From an uncultured Oscillospiraceae bacterium (GTDB taxonomy: Bacteria; Bacillota; Clostridia; Oscillospirales; Oscillospiraceae): DNA of 64,000 nt. Below, piece by piece: positions 17,369-29,382 of the stretch. The translations under genes were made by a program, and so were the position numbers. How positions within the stretch are numbered: the stretch's first letter is position 1; the number at the start of each line of letters is the position of its first letter. The stretch covers positions 1 through 64,000 of the forward strand of contig CABSMJ010000010.1 of NCBI GenBank assembly GCA_902478785.1, in the 5' to 3' direction. Under the pieces are notes generated by a model. That model had not been told where the DNA came from, ran no database searches, and was given only the letters and a program-made list of their open reading frames with translations.

Positions 17369-17587
17369 ATGTCTATTGCTATTATCGCCGCAGCTGTCGC
17401 TGTCTTCACCGGTATCGGCGCCGGTATCGGCATCGGTTATGCCACCGGCAAGGCCAGTGAGGCCATTGCCCGCCAGCCCGAGGCTTCCGGCAAGATCAAC
17501 AGCGCTCTGCTGCTGGGCTGCGCCCTGGCAGAAGGTACCGCCATCTTCGGCTTCATTACCGCTCTGCTGATCATCTTCGTTGGTTAA
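17369..17587 (+). CDS. atpE: ATP synthase F0 subunit c
   Basis: The 72-residue two-helix proteolipid forms the rotor ring. The carboxylate is E55 in [10 protein letters not shown], and the polar loop is ARQPEASGK. In Na+-translocating rings such as that of Ilyobacter the ligands include Gln in helix 1 and Ser after the Glu. Here these positions are I22 and G56, and the supporting Tyr is F60, so coupling is probably to protons. It has a GAGGAGG site and lies 32 bases after atpB. Confidence 0.95.
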   Translation: MSIAIIAAAVAVFTGIGAGIGIGYATGKASEAIARQPEASGKINSALLLGCALAEGTAIFGFITALLIIFVG

Positions 17588-17601
17588 AGGGGGCGTCCCC
17601 A

Positions 17602-18090
17602 ATGCTGGAGTTCCATCTTTCCACCATTATCTTCACCATTGTCAACTTGCTGGTGCTCTTCTTTATTCTAAAGAAGCTGCTGTTTGGCCGGATCAATGCT
17701 GTGCTGGAGCAGCGAGCCGCCCTGGTGAAGAGCGAGATCGCCTCTGCTGAGGACAGCAACCGCCAGGCTGAGAAGCTGAAGGTCCAGTATGAGAGTAAGC
17801 TGACCGACGCCCGGCATGAGGCGGCCAAAATTGTGGCCGACGCCCAAAACCGTGCTCAGCGGGTTTATGAGGGCAAGATGACCGAGGCCGACGCCGACGC
17901 CAAGCGGCTGCGCAGCGAGGCTGAGGCGCAGATCGCCTCTGCGCGGGAGACCATGTTGCAGGGCGCCCGCAACGAGGTGGCATCCCTGGCTCTGCTGGCC
18001 GCTGCCAAGGTGGCCCAGCGCTCCATGGACGATGCGGCCGACAGGGCCCTGGTTGATACGTTCCTGTCAGAAGTGGGGGAAAAGGCATGA
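17602..18090 (+). CDS. atpF: ATP synthase F0 subunit b
   Basis: A 162-residue peripheral stalk subunit. One N-terminal membrane helix (TIIFTIVNLLVLFFILKKLLF, shown here in part) is followed by a long Ala/Glu/Lys-rich coiled coil to the C terminus, which binds delta and F1. It overlaps atpH by four bases (ATGA), which favours coupled translation in the stalk. Confidence 0.93.
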   Translation: MLEFHLSTIIFTIVNLLVLFFILKKLLFGRINAVLEQRAALVKSEIASAEDSNRQAEKLKVQYESKLTDARHEAAKIVADAQNRAQRVYEGKMTEADADAKRLRSEAEAQIASARETMLQGARNEVASLALLAAAKVAQRSMDDAADRALVDTFLSEVGEKA

Positions 18091-18611
18091 ATGAGTTGGC
18101 CCGCCGTTATGCAGAGGCCCTCTATGACCTCTCCCCCGATGAGGAAGCCCTGCGCACCACCGCCCAAGCCATGATGGCGGACGCCGCTCTGTGGGAATCC
18201 CTCCGCTCCCCCGCTGTCCAGGCCTGGGAGAAGGAGCGCATTTTGGCCCGGCTGCCCGTTTTGAGCGGCCGCGGTGTACTGCTGCGTTTCTACCAACTGC
18301 TGGCCAGCAAGGGACGCATGGCTCTGCTGCCCGATATTCTGGAGGCCTTTCACGATAAGGCCCTGGCCCAGCGGGGAGCGGCCCGTTGCCGCCTGACCTG
18401 CGTCCGTGTGCCCGGGAAAGAGGAGCAGGAAAAGCTCCGTCAGGCCCTGTGCCGCCTGCATCACAAGCAGGATGTGGTATTTGATGTGCGCATCGATCCA
18501 TCCCTGCTGGGCGGCTTCACGCTGGAGATCCAGGGCGTGACATATGATAAAAGCGTCCGCGGGGCGCTGGCCGGCCTAACCCGGCAACTAGAAGAGAGGC
18601 GAATGGCATGA
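18087..18611 (+). CDS. atpH: ATP synthase F1 subunit delta
   Basis: A 174-residue soluble subunit that links F1 to the b stalk. The N-terminal six-helix domain begins [16 protein letters not shown], and the C-terminal signature is [25 protein letters not shown]. It overlaps atpF and atpA by four bases each. Confidence 0.93.
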   Translation: MNELARRYAEALYDLSPDEEALRTTAQAMMADAALWESLRSPAVQAWEKERILARLPVLSGRGVLLRFYQLLASKGRMALLPDILEAFHDKALAQRGAARCRLTCVRVPGKEEQEKLRQALCRLHHKQDVVFDVRIDPSLLGGFTLEIQGVTYDKSVRGALAGLTRQLEERRMA

Positions 18612-20115
18612 AAAGCAACCCTGAAGAGATCGTCTCCATCCTGCGGGAGGAGATTCAAGAATATGATACCCGCGTGCGGCGGGATGAGACCGGCACCGTT
18701 CTGGAGGTAGGCGATGGCATTGCCACCGTCTACGGACTGGACAAGGCGGTATACGGTGAGCTGGTAGAGCTGGACACCGGCGTCAAGGGCATGGTCATGA
18801 ACCTGGCCCGGGACAGTGTGGGCGTCGTGCTGCTGGGCAGCGAGGCTGGCGTCCGTGAGGGCACCGTTGTCAAGCGCACCGGCCGTGCTGCTGACGTGCC
18901 TGTTGGCGACGGCCTGGTGGGCCGCGTAGTGGATGTGCTGGGCCAGCCCATTGACGGCCTGGGTCCCATCCAGGCCACTGAGACCCGTCCCATCGAACAT
19001 GAGGCCAGCGGTGTAGTCAGCCGCGAGCCGGTCAACGTGCCCCTTCAAACCGGTATTCTGGCCATCGACTCCATGGTACCCATCGGCCGGGGTCAGCGCG
19101 AGCTGATCATCGGCGATCGCCAGACCGGTAAAACCGCCATCGCGGTTGACACCATTCTGAACCAGAAAGGTCAGGACGTGATCTGCATCTACGTGGCCAT
19201 CGGACAGAAGGCATCCACCGTGGCCCGCATCCAGGACACCCTGAAGAAGCACGGCGCCATGGACTACTCCATCATCGTGTCCGCCACTGCCAGCGAGTCC
19301 GCACCTTTGCAGTACATCGCCCCCTACTCCGGCGCTGCCATGGGCGAGTATTTTATGAGCAAGGGCAAGGATGTGCTCATCATCTACGATGATCTGTCTA
19401 AACACGCTGTGGCCTACCGGACTCTGTCCTTGCTGCTCAAGCGGTCCCCCGGCCGTGAGGCTTACCCCGGTGACGTGTTCTATCTGCACTCCCGCCTGCT
19501 GGAGCGGGCCTGCCGTCTGACCAAGGAATACGGCGGCGGCTCCATGACTGCCCTGCCCATTATTGAGACCCAGGCCGGCGATGTGTCGGCCTACATCCCC
19601 ACCAACGTCATTTCCATCACCGACGGTCAGATCTATCTGGAAAACGATCTGTTCTTTGCCGGCCAGCGCCCCGCTGTCAATGTGGGCCTGTCGGTGTCCC
19701 GTGTGGGTGGTTCCGCCCAGACTCGGGCCATCAAGAAGACCGCCGGCACCCTGCGTATCGATCTGGCCCGGTTCCGCGAACTGGAGGTCTTCACCCAGTT
19801 TGCCTCCGACCTGGACCCTGCTACGCAGCAGGCCCTGGACCACGGCCACCGGCTGCTGGAGCTGCTCAAGCAGCCCCTCTATCACCCTATGTCGGTGAGT
19901 CGTCAGGCCATCATCCTCTATGTCGCCACCAACGGTCTGGTGGACGACGTGCCTCTGGACAAGGTCCGCTCCTTCGTGCTGGATTTCGCTCAGGAGATGG
20001 AGCAGGAGCACGCCGACGTGGTCGATGAGATTGAATCCACCGGAAACCTCAGCGGTCCCGCCATCGAGACCATTCGCTCGGTGCTGGACAACGCCAAAAA
20101 GCGGGTGAGTACCAC

Positions 20116-20128
<13 letters not shown>
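18608..20128 (+). CDS. atpA: ATP synthase F1 subunit alpha
   Basis: The 506-residue non-catalytic nucleotide-binding subunit of F1. Walker A is GDRQTGKTA near residue 170, with [19 protein letters not shown] before it and the alpha/beta signature [17 protein letters not shown] near 357. Length is normal for the family. It overlaps atpH and, by 13 bases, atpG. Six nucleotide sites alternate alpha and beta; alpha ones are regulatory. Confidence 0.96.
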
Positions 20129-22447
<2,319 letters not shown>

Positions 22448-22852
22448 ATGGCCGAATCCAGTACCTTCTATCTGGAAATCATCACTCCAGAGCGCCAATT
22501 CTATATCGGCACCGCTGAGGCCCTGGTGCTTCCTGCGGTGGATGGTGAAATGGGGATCTATCCCGGTCACGAACCGGTAGTCACCGCCATTGAGCCCGGT
22601 GAGCTGCGCTATAAAACGAATGGCAAGTGGGAGCCTGCCGCCGTGGGCGCCGGCTTTGCCGAGGTCAAGCCGGACTATGTGATCTTGTTGGTGGGCTTTG
22701 CCGAGCATCCCGAGGAGATTGACCGCAAGCGGGCTGAGGCTGCCAAGAAGCGGGCTGAGGAGCGTCTGCGTCAGAAGCAGAGCATCCACGAGTACTACCA
22801 CTCCAAGGCTGCCCTGGCCAGAGCCATGGCCAGACTGAAAACTCGCCGCTGA
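22448..22852 (+). CDS. atpC: ATP synthase F1 subunit epsilon
   Basis: A 134-residue subunit. The N-terminal beta-sandwich (FYLEIITPERQFYIG, DGEMGIYPGHEPVVTAI) binds gamma and the c-ring, and the C-terminal helical hairpin (EEIDRKRAEAAKKRAEERL) can inhibit ATP hydrolysis. It is the last gene of the operon and a strong terminator follows. Confidence 0.94.
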   Translation: MAESSTFYLEIITPERQFYIGTAEALVLPAVDGEMGIYPGHEPVVTAIEPGELRYKTNGKWEPAAVGAGFAEVKPDYVILLVGFAEHPEEIDRKRAEAAKKRAEERLRQKQSIHEYYHSKAALARAMARLKTRR

Positions 22853-22895
22853 GCACCTCTCCCCGCCAGGGAAGATGGTCCGCAGCTTACTAAAG

Positions 22896-22938
22896 TGGGG
22901 GCGTTGCAGAATGAAATCTGCAGCGCCCCCGCTTTTTA
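22896..22938 (+). terminator. Terminator of the ATP synthase operon
   Basis: GGGGGCGTTGCAGA pairs with TCTGCAGCGCCCCC across six bases (one mismatch), followed by GCTTTTTAT. Confidence 0.9.
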
Positions 22939-23037
22939 TGCCATAAAAGACGAAAGAACGCAGCATCAGTTCCTTCACCTTGGCCAAGTGTTTCTCTATG
23001 CTCTTCCGATTCCCATGTCCCAAATCCAGAACTTATG

Positions 23038-23066
23038 GTATAATAGCCGCAACGTGGCTATTATAC
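23038..23066. promoter_or_regulatory. Perfect inverted repeat containing a -10 box
   Basis: GTATAATAGCC (23038-23048) and GGCTATTATAC (23056-23066) are a perfect 11-base inverted repeat with a 7-base spacer. Each arm contains TATAAT, so it can read as a -10 on either strand or as an operator. It lies 148 bases before the response regulator. Confidence 0.55.
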
Positions 23067-23213
23067 TTCTTTCATTTTATGCCGGATTTCTCCCTCCTTG
23101 CCGGGCAACCGAACCCCATGGCTATATACCATCCGGCGCCGCCGTCATGGCATCATAAAAAATCACACCCCCCTTCCATCCCGGATGGAAGCAACAAACG
23201 ATGAGGACCAAAC

Positions 23214-23897
23214 ATGAAACACATTTTTCTTTTGGAGGACGATGAGACCCTGGGCCGGGGAATCGCCATGGCTCTGACAGGGCCGGAGGTATCCGTCATC
23301 TGCCGTCCCAGCTTAGCCAAGGCCCGGGAAGCGCTGGTGGAAAATCGGTTCGACCTACTGATCCTGGATGTGAATCTCCCCGACGGTAGCGGCCTTACTC
23401 TGCTGCACCAGGTACGGGCGGAGGGCGACGCCACTCCGGTGATCCTGCTCACCGCCAACGATCTGGAGCTGGACGAGGTCACCGGGCTAGAAGCCGGAGC
23501 GGACGACTATATCACCAAGCCCTTCTCTCTGGCGGTGCTGCGGGCCCGTGTGAACGCCCAGCTTCGCCGGGGCGCTCCCAAGGTCTCCCCTTCCCTGTCC
23601 GTGGGCCCCTTTGCCTTTGACTTTGCCCAGATGGACTTTCGCCGGGACGGAAGGCCGGTGGAGCTCTCCAAAACCGAGCAGAAGCTATTGCGGGTGCTTT
23701 TGGAGAATCGGGGGCATGCCGTGACTCGTGCCACATTGGTGGACCGGGTATGGGCGGACGGCGCGGAATTTGTGGAGGAAAACGCCCTGTCCGTCACGGT
23801 CAAGCGGCTGCGGAGCAAGCTGGAGGCCGACCCCTCCAAGCCGGAATATTTGAAAACGGTGTACGGTATCGGCTACACCTGGGCGGTGAAATCATGA
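23214..23897 (+). CDS. OmpR-family response regulator
   Basis: A 227-residue regulator. The receiver has acidic residues at 8-10, phosphoacceptor D52 in LLILDVNLP, a T in LLTAND and the KPF lysine. The C-terminal winged helix includes VELSKTEQKLLRVLLENRGHA-type sequence and the VKRLRSKLE recognition helix. It overlaps its kinase by four bases and is followed by an ABC transporter, the layout of peptide-sensing or envelope-stress modules. A decayed copy of this gene lies at 13779. Confidence 0.9.
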   Translation: MKHIFLLEDDETLGRGIAMALTGPEVSVICRPSLAKAREALVENRFDLLILDVNLPDGSGLTLLHQVRAEGDATPVILLTANDLELDEVTGLEAGADDYITKPFSLAVLRARVNAQLRRGAPKVSPSLSVGPFAFDFAQMDFRRDGRPVELSKTEQKLLRVLLENRGHAVTRATLVDRVWADGAEFVEENALSVTVKRLRSKLEADPSKPEYLKTVYGIGYTWAVKS

Positions 23898-24793
23898 CCG
23901 GGTATCTTGTTGCGGGTGCCGTAGTGCTGCTTGCGCTGGCCGTGGTTGCCGTTGACCGCTGGCGGACCTCTCGTACCATCCGGCGGCTGGACGACATGCT
24001 CACCGCCGCCATGAACGATAGCTTTTCCGAAAAGGCCTTTGACGAGAGCCGCCTTTCCTCGCTGGAAAGCCGGCTGTGGCGGTATCTGGCAGCCAGCGCG
24101 TTGTCTGCGCGGAACGTGCGGGAGCAGAAGGACCAGATCAGCGCCCTGATCTCCGACATCTCCCACCAGACCAAGACCCCGGTGGCCAATCTCCAGCTCT
24201 ACGCCCAGCTGCTTTCAGAGCAGCCCCTCACCCCTCAGGGGAAGGACTGCGCCGCCGCCATCTCCACCCAGGCGGAAAAGCTCCAGACGCTTATTGAAGC
24301 CCTGGTCAAAACCTCCCGGCTGGAAACAGGAATTCTGGCTCTCCATCCCCAGAGCGGTGAAATCGCTCCGGTGGTGGAGCGGGCTGTTGCCCAGTATGCT
24401 CCCAAGGCAGCGGAAAAGGACATTACCCTGACCGTCGGACAAAGGTCAGGCTCCGCCGTCTTTGATGCAAAATGGACGGAGGAGGCGGTGTGCAACCTGC
24501 TGGACAACGCCATTAAATACACCCCCTCCGACGGGACTGTGACGGTGGAAGTGAAAAACTACGAGCTGTTCTCCGCCATCCGGGTGGCCGACACCGGTCC
24601 GGGCATTTCCGAGGAGGAGCAGGCCCAAATTTTCGGGCGGTTTTACCGCGCCAGCGGCGCCTGGCAGGCGGAGGGCGTGGGCATCGGCCTCTACCTCACC
24701 CGGCAGATTGCGGAAAAACAGGGCGGCTATGTGAAGGTGGAGAGCACCCCTGGAAAGGGAAGCGTATTCTCCCTCTTCCTTCCCCGTCCGTAA
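23894..24793 (+). CDS. Sensor histidine kinase with a short N terminus
   Basis: A 300-residue... membrane kinase, 299 residues by codon count, with a single N-terminal membrane helix at about 3-20 and almost no extracytoplasmic domain. The phosphoacceptor is H91 in SDISHQTKTPVANL, followed by the N box NLLDNAIKYTP, DTGPGI and GVGIGL. Kinases with so little sensor usually read their signal through a partner transporter, as in Bce-type systems, and an ABC transporter is encoded next. ATG 23894 overlaps the regulator stop. Confidence 0.88.
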   Translation: MTGYLVAGAVVLLALAVVAVDRWRTSRTIRRLDDMLTAAMNDSFSEKAFDESRLSSLESRLWRYLAASALSARNVREQKDQISALISDISHQTKTPVANLQLYAQLLSEQPLTPQGKDCAAAISTQAEKLQTLIEALVKTSRLETGILALHPQSGEIAPVVERAVAQYAPKAAEKDITLTVGQRSGSAVFDAKWTEEAVCNLLDNAIKYTPSDGTVTVEVKNYELFSAIRVADTGPGISEEEQAQIFGRFYRASGAWQAEGVGIGLYLTRQIAEKQGGYVKVESTPGKGSVFSLFLPRP

Positions 24794-24850
24794 GGGACTT
24801 CTTTCAAAACTGTCACATTCTCGAAAGCACCAGGACAGATTTCCATGCTA

Positions 24851-24886
24851 AAGTCTGTATTGTCAAAAGACGGTACAGACTTTTTC
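24851..24886 (+). terminator. Hairpin with T tract between the kinase and ABC genes
   Basis: AAGTCTGTA and TACAGACTT enclose a 14-base loop and run into TTTTTC. It lies 17 bases before the ABC ATPase start. It may be a partial terminator that lowers transporter expression or ends a separate transcript. Confidence 0.6.
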
Positions 24887-24902
24887 TTTGGAGGCAAGCA
24901 GC

Positions 24903-25571
24903 ATGACGATTCTTGAGACCCATGATCTAAAAAAATACTACGGCTCCGGGGACACCCAGGTAAAGGCCCTGGACGGCGTGGATCTTGACATCCAGCAGGG
25001 CGAGTTTGTGGCCATTGTGGGCACCTCCGGCTCCGGCAAGTCCACCCTGCTCCACATGCTGGGCGGGCTGGACCGGCCCACCTCGGGCACTGTCACCGTG
25101 GATGGCAAGGACATCTTCGCCCTGAAAGACGAGGCCCTGACCATCTTCCGCCGGCGGAAAATCGGCTTCGTGTTCCAGTCCTACAACCTGGTTCCGGTCC
25201 TCAGTGTGTGGGAGAACATCGTCCTGCCGGTGGAGCTGGACGGGAGAAAAGTGGATGAGGCCTATGTGCAGGAGGTCATCGCCACTCTGGGGCTGGAGAA
25301 AAAGCTTCAAAACCTGCCAAGTCAGCTCTCCGGCGGCCAGCAGCAGCGGGTGGCCATAGCCCGTGCTCTGGCCACCAAGCCCGCCATCCTTCTGGCCGAC
25401 GAACCCACCGGCAACCTGGACAGTAAAACCAGCCAGGACGTACTGGGCCTCATGAAGGTGACCGGACAGAAGTTTGCCCAGACCATGGTGATGATCACCC
25501 ACAACGAGGAGATCGCCCAGATGGCCGACCGCATCGTCCGCATCGAGGACGGCCGGATCGTGACGCGGTAA
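24903..25571 (+). CDS. ABC transporter ATPase, LolD/MacB type
   Basis: A 222-residue nucleotide-binding subunit. Walker A is GTSGSGKST near residue 39, the signature is [15 protein letters not shown] near 141, Walker B is ILLADEPTG, and the H-loop lies in MVMITHNEE. The LolD/MacB/BceA clade pairs with FtsX-like permeases that do not carry substrate through the membrane but transduce force. It is followed 12 bases later by such a permease. ATG 24903 has a GGAGG site. Confidence 0.9.
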   Translation: MTILETHDLKKYYGSGDTQVKALDGVDLDIQQGEFVAIVGTSGSGKSTLLHMLGGLDRPTSGTVTVDGKDIFALKDEALTIFRRRKIGFVFQSYNLVPVLSVWENIVLPVELDGRKVDEAYVQEVIATLGLEKKLQNLPSQLSGGQQQRVAIARALATKPAILLADEPTGNLDSKTSQDVLGLMKVTGQKFAQTMVMITHNEEIAQMADRIVRIEDGRIVTR

Positions 25572-25583
25572 GGGGGCGGGATC

Positions 25584-28238
25584 ATGAAGGTAGCAAACCG
25601 CAAATGCGTGCGACATCTTTCCTTCCGGAGTCTGCGGGCCAACCGGACGCGGAACCTTGTGGCGGTGCTGGCCATCGCCCTGACAGCGGTGCTCTTTACC
25701 TCACTCTTTACCATAGCCCTCTCCATCAACGAGGGGATCCAGCAGAACAACTTCCGCCAGGCCGGGGGCTGGTCCCACGGCACCTTCAAGTACCTGACAG
25801 AGGAACAATTTGAGGAATTGAAGGACGATCCTCTCATCGAGTCCTGGGGCCTGCGCCGCTTTTTGGGCATGCCTACGGACATTCCCTTTAACAAGTCCCA
25901 CGTGGAGGTAGGCTATTCCGATGCCAATAACGCCCACTGGATGTACTGCGATCCCATTGAGGGCCGCCTGCCTCAGGAGGGCACCGACGAGGCGGCCACC
26001 GACACCCATGTGCTGGAGCTGCTGGGGGTGGAGCCGGAGCTGGGCGCCAAGTTCACTGTCACCTTTTCAGTGGACGGCCACGAGACCACCCAGACCTTTA
26101 CCTTGTGCGGCTGGTGGGAGTACGACAAGGCCATCGTGGCCAACCACATTCTGATCCCCGAGAGCCGGGTGGATGCGGTGCTGCAGGAGGTGGGCGTCAC
26201 CCCGCCGGGCAGCGACGGCATGACCGGCGATTGGAACCTGGATGTGATGCTGAAAAACGGGGATCGCAGCATTGAAAAGGACCTCAATGAGATCTTGGCA
26301 AACCACGGTTATCAGAGTGAAACCGCTGGAGCAGACTACATTGCCCTGGGGATCAACTGGGGTTACACCGGAGCCCAGCTGTCGCAAAATATGGACCCGA
26401 CTACCCTGTCGGTAATCGCGGTGATGCTGGTGCTGATCATCTTTACCGGGTACCTCATCATCTACAACGTCTTTCAGATCTCCGTGGCCGGGGATATCCA
26501 GTTCTACGGCCTGCTGAAAACCATCGGCACCACCCCCCGGCAGCTGCGACGGATCATCCGCATCCAGGCGCTGCTGCTCTCCCTCGTCGGCATCCCCATC
26601 GGTCTGCTGCTGGGCTGGCTGCTGGGCAGCGTGCTCACCCCGGTCATTGTCGCACGTCTGGATGGGGTGACCAGTTTGGTCTCAGTGAACCCCCTTCTCT
26701 TTGCGGGCGCGGCCCTTTTTGCCCTGGTGACGGTGCTCATCTCCTGCCGCCGTCCCGGCCGTCTGGCGAGCAAGGTCTCTCCGGTGGAAGCGGTGCACTA
26801 CACCGAGGGCAAAGTGCTGAAGCAGAAAGGAACGCGACATGGCAAGGGCGTGTCCCTGCTGTCCATGGCCTGGGCCAACCTGGGCCGCAGCCGGGGAAAG
26901 ACCTTCGTGACCATTCTCTCCCTTTCCCTGGCGGTGGTGCTGCTGACCATGACGGTAACACTGGTGGGCAGCTTTGACATGGACAAATACACCGCTAACT
27001 TCACCGCCAGCGACTTCATCCTGGCCGATGCAGGCCAGTTTCAGACCGGCGGGGATGCTTTCAACGATGAGATGGCGGTCCCTCGGGAGGTCATCGATGC
27101 CGTGAATGACCAGGGAGGCATCACCGAGGGCGGCCGCATCTACGGTAAGACCGCCCCGGCTCTGGAGTTTGTCACCGAGGAATACTACCGCTCCATCTGG
27201 AGCCAGTGGAACACCCCGGAGCAGCTGGATGAGGCCATCCGCTACATGGATCACACGCCGGAGGGCCTGCTGGCGGACCGGGTGCAGCTCTACGGCATGG
27301 ACCCCTTTGCCCTCAGCCACCTGACAGTGCTGGAAGGGGACCTCTCCAAGCTCAGCGACCCGGACGGCAATTATATCGCTGCTGTGTACAGCACCGATGA
27401 CTATGACAGGCCGGATATGAACAGCCACTGGGCCCGGCTGGGGGACACAGTGACCATCCGGTATGTGGAGGAGTATGAATACTATGACGTGGATACCGGC
27501 GAAGTTTACGATCCCCTGGAAAACGTACCCGAAGGAGCCGCTTACGCCGAGCGTGCGGTGAAGTACCGGGATGTGGACTACACCGTGGCCGCCCTGGTGA
27601 CGGTGCCCTACGCTTTCTCCTACCGCTACTATGGTGCCGATGAGTTTGTCCTGAGTAGTGAGACCTTTATCCGAGACACCGGCACGGATTGCGTCATGTA
27701 CTACGCCTTCGACACCACGGATGAGGCCAACGCCGCCATGGAAGAATTCCTGGCAGATTACACCGGAACCCAGAACCCCCAGTTTGACTACGAGAGCAAG
27801 GCCGCTTACGCCGGAGAGTTTGAAAGTTTCCGGAGCATGTTCCTCCTTCTGGGCGGTGCCCTGAGCTTTATCGTGGGTCTGGTAGGCGTGCTGAACTTTT
27901 TCAACGCCATTCTCACCGGCATCACCGCCCGCCGCCGGGAGCTGGCGGTGCTCCAGTCCATCGGCATGACGGGGCGGCAGCTGCGGACCATGCTGGCCCT
28001 GGAGGGACTGCTCTATACCGCGGGGGCGGCGCTCCTAGCCCTGGTGCTGATCGTGGTTACGGCGCCTTTCGTAGGTCCTGCCCTCAACGGGTTGATTTGG
28101 TTTTTCTCCTACCGCTTTACCATCTGGCCCATCGCTGTGGTGCTGCCTCTGTTCGGGGCGCTGGGCATTCTCATTCCGGTTCTGAGCTGCCGCGCCGCCC
28201 AGCGCTATTCCGTTGTGGAGCGCCTGCGTCAGGAATAA
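25584..28238 (+). CDS. FtsX-family ABC permease
   Basis: An 884-residue membrane protein. About eight helices: one near residue 20-40, three at 272-390 (first FtsX block), one near 437-460, and three at 750-870 (second FtsX block). Two large extracytoplasmic domains of roughly 230 and 290 residues lie between. The form is closer to a duplicated MacB/FtsX permease than to ten-helix BceB. With the adjacent kinase, regulator and ATPase it probably senses or resists an envelope-active compound. Substrate is unknown. Confidence 0.87.
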   Translation: MKVANRKCVRHLSFRSLRANRTRNLVAVLAIALTAVLFTSLFTIALSINEGIQQNNFRQAGGWSHGTFKYLTEEQFEELKDDPLIESWGLRRFLGMPTDIPFNKSHVEVGYSDANNAHWMYCDPIEGRLPQEGTDEAATDTHVLELLGVEPELGAKFTVTFSVDGHETTQTFTLCGWWEYDKAIVANHILIPESRVDAVLQEVGVTPPGSDGMTGDWNLDVMLKNGDRSIEKDLNEILANHGYQSETAGADYIALGINWGYTGAQLSQNMDPTTLSVIAVMLVLIIFTGYLIIYNVFQISVAGDIQFYGLLKTIGTTPRQLRRIIRIQALLLSLVGIPIGLLLGWLLGSVLTPVIVARLDGVTSLVSVNPLLFAGAALFALVTVLISCRRPGRLASKVSPVEAVHYTEGKVLKQKGTRHGKGVSLLSMAWANLGRSRGKTFVTILSLSLAVVLLTMTVTLVGSFDMDKYTANFTASDFILADAGQFQTGGDAFNDEMAVPREVIDAVNDQGGITEGGRIYGKTAPALEFVTEEYYRSIWSQWNTPEQLDEAIRYMDHTPEGLLADRVQLYGMDPFALSHLTVLEGDLSKLSDPDGNYIAAVYSTDDYDRPDMNSHWARLGDTVTIRYVEEYEYYDVDTGEVYDPLENVPEGAAYAERAVKYRDVDYTVAALVTVPYAFSYRYYGADEFVLSSETFIRDTGTDCVMYYAFDTTDEANAAMEEFLADYTGTQNPQFDYESKAAYAGEFESFRSMFLLLGGALSFIVGLVGVLNFFNAILTGITARRRELAVLQSIGMTGRQLRTMLALEGLLYTAGAALLALVLIVVTAPFVGPALNGLIWFFSYRFTIWPIAVVLPLFGALGILIPVLSCRAAQRYSVVERLRQE

Positions 28239-28259
28239 GGCACAAAGCTAAAAATAAAA

Positions 28260-28297
28260 GCCATCTGCAAGCAGCATTTGCTTGCGGATGGCTTGTT
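28260..28297 (+). terminator. Terminator after the FtsX permease
   Basis: GCCATCTGCAAGC pairs with GCTTGCGGATGGC across a seven-base loop, followed by TTGTTTCT. Confidence 0.8.
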
Positions 28298-28421
28298 TCT
28301 ATTGGCCCAGCATGCTAAACAGGGAAACGCTTTTTTCTCCCCCAAAACTATACGCCAGCATGGGGCTCTGTCTATTGCGCGTTAACGTGTTAAAAACTGA
28401 TACACTTGCTCGGAAAAGGAA

Positions 28422-28450
28422 TTGCCTTTCCCTCCGTAACACCGTATAAT
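28422..28450 (+). promoter_or_regulatory. Sigma-A-type promoter
   Basis: TTGCCT (28422-28427) and TATAAT (28445-28450) are separated by exactly 17 bases and lie 35 bases before the XRE gene start. Confidence 0.7.
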
Positions 28451-28484
28451 GGCCACGAGAATACAGAAGGGTGAGGTCACGGTC

Positions 28485-29012
28485 ATGGCGAGAGTATCCA
28501 CAAAAGAGAATAAGAACATCTATCATAAGACGCGGGAGGCCCTGCATCTGACACGGGAAGCGGCCGGAGAGCTGCTGGAATCCATTGCCCCCGAGCGTAT
28601 TGAGAAGATTGAAAACGAGCGCTGTCTGCCCCATCCGGACGAAGTTCTGATTATGGCAGAAAAATACAAGCAGCCCAGCCTTTGCAACTATTACTGCGCC
28701 AACCAGTGTCCTATTGGGCAGCAGTATGTGCCGGAAGTCAAAATCAAGGACCTGTCCCAGATCGTTTTGGAAATGCTGGCCTCGCTCAACTCCATGAATA
28801 AGCGCAAGGAGCGCTTGATCGAGATCACGGCAGATGGCCAAATCAGTGACGACGAATTGTCGGATTTTATCTTCATTCAAGAGGAACTGGAGCGCATTTC
28901 CATCACCGTGGAGACCCTGCAGCTCTGGGCGGAGCAGATGCTGGCCACCGGCGCCATTGATGCGGAGCAATACCGCATATGTAAGGAACAACTGGATGCC
29001 AAAGAGAATTAA
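28485..29012 (+). CDS. XRE-like HTH protein with helical C terminus
   Basis: A 175-residue cytoplasmic protein. Residues 8-65 read as a helix-turn-helix with LTREAAGELLESIAPERIEKIE, and CNYYCANQCPIGQQY near 66 carries three cysteines. The C-terminal 90 residues are helical. The cysteine cluster after the HTH recurs in a clostridial XRE subfamily; its role is not known. A near-consensus promoter precedes it. ATG 28485 has a GGGTGAGG site. Confidence 0.7.
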   Translation: MARVSTKENKNIYHKTREALHLTREAAGELLESIAPERIEKIENERCLPHPDEVLIMAEKYKQPSLCNYYCANQCPIGQQYVPEVKIKDLSQIVLEMLASLNSMNKRKERLIEITADGQISDDELSDFIFIQEELERISITVETLQLWAEQMLATGAIDAEQYRICKEQLDAKEN

Positions 29013-29153
29013 CCGGGAATATTTTCTGCGGCAGCAGAAATACACGGCTTTAATTTGCTGAATCTGTGATGGTGCTCGATTTGACGGGATGGTAGAATAT
29101 CCCTGTAAGCAGAGGGAAAACACTCTGTGACCACTCACAGTGAGGTGATGCCG

Positions 29154-29312
29154 ATGGACGCAAGGGCAAGGATTCTGGCAATTCATCTGATGGAAACGAT
29201 CCAAAAAGATCCTGACTATGCGCAGGCATTGGGTATTGAAGCGGGTATGAAAAAACAGCTCGCATGTTCCATAAACGCATATCTCCATGCTGAGGGGCTC
29301 ACAGACTCGTGA
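29154..29312 (+). CDS. Small hypothetical protein, 52 residues
   Basis: A 52-residue mostly helical protein beginning MDARARILAIHLMETIQKD. ATG 29154 has GAGGTG seven bases upstream; ATG 29148 abuts that site, and GTG 29127 lacks one. Small helical proteins opening M-D-x-R-A-R recur in Clostridia as I recall, with no function known. A terminator overlaps its stop codon, so it seems to be a separate transcript. Confidence 0.55.
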   Translation: MDARARILAIHLMETIQKDPDYAQALGIEAGMKKQLACSINAYLHAEGLTDS

Positions 29313-29325
29313 ACCCCTTTTTGCA
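29292..29325 (+). terminator. Terminator after the 52-residue gene
   Basis: GGGGCTCAC pairs with GTGAACCCC (one mismatch) and runs into TTTTT. Confidence 0.7.
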
Positions 29326-29382
29326 AACTTGGAGGTTCACTCCCCATGAGATTGTGTGGATTTGGGAAAGGAGCAGAAAAAC

